DNA of 64,000 nt from Charina bottae. Taxonomy: Eukaryota > Chordata > Lepidosauria > Squamata > Charinaidae. The notes under the pieces are model-generated. The model had not been told where the DNA came from, did no database searches, and was given only the letters and a program-made list of their open reading frames with translations. Where the stretch lies: the NCBI GenBank assembly GCA_023362775.1, contig JALMGJ010000011.1, positions 19,828,001 to 19,892,000 of the forward strand. The letters are read 5' to 3'. Below are positions 59,346 to 64,000 of this stretch, piece by piece (within the stretch, counting starts at the first letter, position 1; each line of letters opens with the position of its first letter). A program made the position numbers and the translations under genes.

Positions 59346-62300
59346 TACAGCCTAAACCACTTCAATTATTGTTTTGTAGAGGTTTAATATAGAGGTTGGC
59401 GCCATTTGGCAGCCAAGAACCATGCTTAAAGATTTCCAGTGGCTCGGGGGGGGGGGCAGATCATTCGTACTGGTGGGGCTTGGTTTGGGGCAGGAGTTTG
59501 AGGGGTGCTCTTTGCTTTACTTAACTGTGATACACCTACTTTAGGTTTTATATTTCAATTTTCATCTGTTTCCCAACTCAGATTGATGGGGAATAGTATT
59601 GCCATTTTTCAGCAGTCATGGCTAGAGGGAGATCCAGGGGTTGCAAAAAGGGCTTGGTGGTTGCAGATGTTCTGCCTTTCTTCCAAAAATAGATCTAATT
59701 GAATCACAATGTGAAAACTTCTGCACCAGCCAGGAGAACTCAATGACACCAGTGGCCCGTTAATCACAATGGGTGTATCTAAAAAGGTCATTTTTCTTGC
59801 AGCCTGTGTGAAAGGGGACATTTCTGAACCAGACAGGGAACTGATTCTGTAACTGGACTACCCTGAATCACTTTGAACGTTCTGATGATAGAGATGACTA
59901 CCATGGCTTTTCAAGATAATTTCTCTAAGCAGTCCATCATAATTGAGTGCTCCCCAGATTATTTGCAGTACAGTTCCCATAGACCCAGCCAGTATGTGGA
60001 ATGGAGAAGGGTGATAGAAATTATCACCCCAAATCTTGGGGAAGGCTACTAATTACCAATCTCGTGAGTATTATACTGGGAAGGCAGGAGAATGCACATA
60101 CTTTACCACATGGAGCTTGGAAAAAGCTTACAAGTGTAATAAAAAAGCATTGTATTGTACTTGCCATCCCACATTGCTTCTCTAGCTTTCCTTCCAATGT
60201 TTGAGGATTGAAGGGAAGTAGAGCAATCAGTCTTCAGCCAAAGTTAATGCTGCGTAGATCTTCCTGTTATCAGCCATCCCAAGTTATCGAATCTTGGGAC
60301 TGCAACTTCCAAAAGGAAATGCGAACTGGGAATTTTGGAGAAGCCTATAGATGCCCAGACTGGTGGGAAGCCGTTCAATTTGCTCTTTTCCAAAATTGAT
60401 GGATGTTGAACTTGTTCTAGGTTTTGTTTCTTCAAGTTCCTTACTATAATGCCTTAAAGTGCTTTAAATGGAGGTGGCTCTGTATTCCCAAGCAGGATGA
60501 AGAATAATATGCTTAAAATGGCCTTGCCTTCCATTTAGACTGGCTTAACCTTATTAAATTACAACTTTTCAAACGTATCTATTAAGAAAAGCATCCCTGA
60601 AATCAGTGCTCCTATTCATTTGAGCTCAGTGTCCTCATGCCCATTATGGTCTCTGGTCACTTTCACTCCTCTTGTATCGTCTTCAGGTTATCAGTGTGTG
60701 AGGTGAAATTTTAGAGCTAGAATAAATTGAACAAAACGGAAAGGGGCGGAAAGAGGAAGAATGAGCCACTGTGACTCATTCCTTAGAAATGTGGGCTTCC
60801 TTCCTTTTGAGGATGAAGAATGTTGGGGATCAAGCGGGGCAGGGGATTCCAGGAAGTTAAGGATAGTTTGGGGACAGATGCTGCAATCTGCACAATTTCC
60901 GCTTTCCGTTGCTCTTACCTCCCAACTTCTTTTCCACCCACCCAGCCACCCACCCTTGGGAATTTTTGCTTCCGGACCTTAATTGTCCTAGGAACAATTC
61001 TGACAAACGGAGCGATTTGCTGGAATTGCTAAGGTTACTTGGCTGAGAGCAGAAGACAATTTTTGTGTGTTCTGTTACACTGTGGGAACGGGATAAGAGA
61101 TGAAATTAGTGCGTAATATAGGAAGTTTTGTGCCTTTGGATAAATGTTCTTGTGTTGTTGTGGTTGAAGCATTTTACTTGGCCCCTGGTATGAAGGCTTA
61201 AAAACTTATTTTCCCATTTTTGTCTTATTCCCTCTATTTTTTCCTAGCTTTTTCCCCTGGGGCTTCATATATCTCACTTATGGAGATTCCAGTTCAAACC
61301 CATGCTCTGCTGCAGAGTTTAATGGGATGATCTTAGGCTTTTTATAATGTGTTTTGAGGCCTACTTCACAGGGTCATTCCAAAGATAAAAATGAGGGACC
61401 ATATATGGCTCTGTGAGCTTTTTTGAGGAAAAGCAAGGTGCAATTGTAAAATAAATCGAAGATGAGGCTTTGGGTCTTGATCCTGCAGGCTGATGCTAGT
61501 AAGTGCTGCCAAAACTGCAACCTTAACGGAGATGTCTACTAGTGTTCTGACCATCGAAACCTGGCTGGAAGACAGACTATGTTGCGTTGGATAGAAAGTA
61601 AATGGGGGAAGAAATAGGTAGACTGTATGGTTCCTTCTCTCCTCCCCCCTCCCTGCTTCCAAATCTTACATTGCATGGGAGATGTAAGACTAGCCGGTTT
61701 TTCTTGGGAAAGGAGCAGATAGAGTGTATTTGGCAGTGAGGGCCGTGTCCCTGTCTGCCCATGCCCCAGAACGCCTTCTTTGCCAGTTGCCACTGCTAAA
61801 ATACCAGACAGATGGATCTTTGTTCTGATCCAGAATAAGAAATTCTTCCCTCCTCCTGTTGTTCAGCTGCAACTCTTTTTTGGAGGCTGTTGCCTATAAC
61901 CCAGAGGAAACATTGATAGGCCTCCGAGAATTTATCCAATCTGTTTTTAAAGTGGTTGAACAGCAGAAATGAAGAAGGCAGCATCCAAAGTGCCATACTT
62001 TTGTTTTATTTGCTTTTAAAGTTTCTAGTTCTCGAGGCTGTGCAGAGAAGCTGAAGTGCAAGTTCTGCTCAATTTCCAGGAAAGAGGAAGGGGCTGAGCA
62101 CGATTTTGTTGGCCTGAAGGAGATCCTGGTTTGGAGCTGTGCAGAATTCTTTGTCCTTGTCTTTCTCCTAGTTATCAAGATGACGAGTTATTTTTTGCAG
62201 CAGGTCTGGTCTTTTCACTTCCCTTGATGCAGGACTTAAAGCTAGCTTGGTCGGGAACTTTACAATTCTTAAAGAAAGCCCTAAAATGAGGGCCTTTAAT

Positions 62301-62436
62301 CCAAAATTGAATAATGTTCTGAAAGCGAGCCACTCCCACGTTCTGGGACCTGTTTTTTATATTAAGGAGTTTGGATTCATAGGAACAGGAATGTTGTCTT
62401 TCATTCTGGGTTAAAGTACTTTTCTTTCTTTTTCAG
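59346..62436 (+). other. Presumed EPN1 intron 1, last part
   Basis: No exon recognised. About 59390-59670 shares phrases (TTTGGCAGCCAAG, ATTTTTCAGCA) with 63430-63690, an unclassified old repeat. Confidence 0.5.
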
Positions 62437-62744
62437 CTGTGTCTCGGAATGGCTGCTGTGCCCAGATGGATACTCAGAGAGTGCATGGCCAGCTAGGGAC
62501 TGCGGGCAAGTGGCACAGGAGCAGCAGCCGCCGCCGCCGCCTGCTCTTGCGAAGCAAGCTAGGTTCCATTCAGACTGGATATGCAGGATCCACTTTCTTA
62601 AGCGATTGGTTAAGTTTGATTTGCGTTGACCTGGAGAGCCCTTTCGCCCACCATTAGCCTGGCTTATTTCAAAGCCATCCACAGGAAGCTTGGAGTATAA
62701 GTTGGATCTTTCCCATCCTCCACTCCACCACCACCACCACCACC
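62437..62744 (+). other. EPN1: EPN1 5'UTR in exon 2
   Basis: The strong acceptor TTTCTTTCTTTTTCAG ends at 62436, and untranslated sequence runs to the ATG. A CCA/CAC triplet run occupies about 62722-62744. The same sequence contains a CGCCGC stretch near 62530. Confidence 0.65.
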
Positions 62745-62972
62745 ATGTCGACTTCTTCACTGCGCCGCCAGATGAAGAACATTGTACATAACTATTCTGA
62801 AGCAGAAATCAAGGTGCGTGAGGCTACGTCAAATGACCCTTGGGGCCCATCTAGCTCTCTCATGTCTGAAATTGCTGATCTCACCTACAACGTGGTAGCC
62901 TTCTCGGAAATCATGAGCATGATCTGGAAGCGTCTCAATGACCATGGGAAAAATTGGCGCCATGTCTATAAG
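62745..62972 (+). CDS. EPN1: EPN1 (epsin-1), first coding exon; ENTH domain, partial
   Basis: ATG at 62745, in ACCACCATG context, opens 76 codons to the donor GTAAAC at 62973. Epsins are clathrin-associated endocytic adaptors; the ENTH domain binds PtdIns(4,5)P2 and bends membrane through its N-terminal amphipathic helix. All lipid-contact residues known from rat epsin-1 are present: Arg8, Lys11, Arg25, Asn30, Arg63, Lys69, His73, Lys76. Residues Ser2, Leu6, His15 and Ile60 favour EPN1 over EPN2 as I recall the paralogues, and the position after U2AF2 agrees. The rest of the ENTH domain, the UIMs and the clathrin/AP2/EH motifs lie beyond the right edge. Confidence 0.95.
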
Positions 62973-63705
62973 GTAAACATGCGTCGTCTCTTGTTCTTGG
63001 ACAGTGAGCATGCCATAGATCTGTGGTAACGGCACTAATCATTCTGTTTTGTTTTTTCATAGCCATTCACTGTTAAGTCTCTTAGATTCCATTCCCACAT
63101 TGTTCTGCAGATACCTTATTAAGAAAGTGGAGAAGTAATTCATAGATATTTTGATGTACATTTTATTATAAAAGGCATGCTTCTTTGTACACATGCATCA
63201 CAGTACTCAGAAGAATGGATATGTGCATTCCAATCTGCATTCTTCATCCAAGAAGTACGAACTGTGTTAATTCATTCCCAAATGCAAACTAATTCTCAAG
63301 CATGCCTATTCAGTGGGAGGGCTGTTGGTCAGTGGTATAGAACCAACATCTCATGCACCTGGTCCCAAATTCAGGCCATGACATCTTCAGGAAAGGCTGG
63401 AAAGGCCTGAAACCCTGGAAAGCTGCTAAACTAGGGCTGGATACCTTTTGGCAGCCAAGGAACACGGTTAATGCTTGGGGCCTGGGGGGTTAAGTGGATG
63501 GGATTCCATCATACATGTGCACAGGACTGAATTTGGAGAGAGTTTTATAGTTGGGTTTTCTAAAAAAATTTATTAGAGCTTCCAAAACTGTGTTTTCCTT
63601 GTCCACCTCAAATGGCAGGAAATTATGTTGTCATTTTTCAGCATCATGTTCAGAAGGTCCTCCAAGATTGCAAGAAGGGTTCTCAGGGCTTGTGTGCAGC
63701 CGTTA
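62973..63705 (+). other. EPN1 intron 2, proximal part
   Basis: No further EPN1 exon is seen before the LINE end at 63706; includes the old repeat shared with 59390-59670. Confidence 0.5.
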
Positions 63706-64000
63706 TTTATTTATTTATTTATTATTTAAATTTATCCCCGCCCATCTCCCTGAAAAGGGGACTCTGGGCGGTTTACAGGATAACAATAGTTAAAATCTAT
63801 ACATAAAATTACAATAAAACAATAAATAGATAGAATAGGTAAAAATCCAAGATGATAAAATCAACAGGAGGACACTATGGGGCCAGCCACCCCCAGGAGG
63901 TACTATTACCTCCCTCGTCCCAGGCAAGGCGGCAGAGCCAGGTCTTAAGAGTCTTCCGGAAGGTCAGGAGCGAGGGGGCCAGCCTCACCTCCGGGGGCAA
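63706..64000 (-). mobile_element. L2/CR1-group LINE 3' end, cut by window edge
   Basis: ATTTATTTATTTATTATTT, then CCGCCCATCTCCCTGAAAAG, GGCGGTTTACAGGATAACAA, and the LINE's 3' coding end. In an EPN1 intron. Confidence 0.7.

Overview
This window is vertebrate nuclear DNA, almost certainly from a squamate reptile. Three recognisable genes lie on the + strand in the order CCDC106 - U2AF2 - EPN1, the order I recall for human chromosome 19q13.4. Squamate ancestry is suggested by the repeats: Sauria-type tRNA SINEs with the '...TTATTTATAAAAATAATAAAGGCGGGATA' type of 3' tail, a second tRNA-headed SINE of the kind I associate with snakes and anguimorph lizards, a BovB/RTE LINE tail, 5S-rRNA-derived SINEs and L2/CR1-type LINEs. 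A toxicoferan (lizard or snake) is my best guess, but the species cannot be named from the sequence.

Layout. 1-6.05 kb: repeat-rich sequence with no gene seen. 6.06-6.6 kb: a CpG island, the likely CCDC106 promoter. 6.6-18.7 kb: probably CCDC106 intron 1, holding a nested pile of SINEs, hAT elements and an L2/CR1 LINE. 18.75-24.88 kb: four CCDC106 coding exons with a 3'UTR to about 25.45 kb. 25.5-29.6 kb: repeats. 29.6-30.7 kb: the U2AF2 CpG island. 30.05-47.77 kb: twelve U2AF2 coding exons forming one open frame of 466 codons, with a 3'UTR to about 48.17 kb. 48.2-51.9 kb: intergenic. 51.9-52.88 kb: a CpG island and probable non-coding first exon of EPN1. 62.44-62.97 kb: EPN1 exon 2, with the start codon and the first 76 residues of the ENTH domain; the gene runs off the right edge.

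The genes are not an operon. U2AF2 is the large subunit of the factor that recognises the polypyrimidine tract at 3' splice sites; CCDC106 is a small coiled-coil nuclear protein; EPN1 is an endocytic adaptor. What joins them here is conserved vertebrate synteny.

The most striking contents are mobile elements. U2AF2 intron 10 carries a structurally complete 1603-bp Tc1/mariner transposon with TA target duplication, 199-bp inverted repeats differing at 2 positions and an uninterrupted 340-residue DD34E transposase. A family of short hAT-type elements with a CAGAGCTTTCCAAAC end occurs six times, each with a perfect 8-bp target duplication; two unrelated internal sequences share that end. Sauria SINEs carry one to four copies of an internal 102-bp unit. 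One hAT element contains a 52-bp copy of the host DNA immediately beside it, a trace of templated repair. Within U2AF2, a 30-nt exon between the RS region and the U2AF1-binding motif and a possible stop-containing (poison) exon in intron 9 merit checking.
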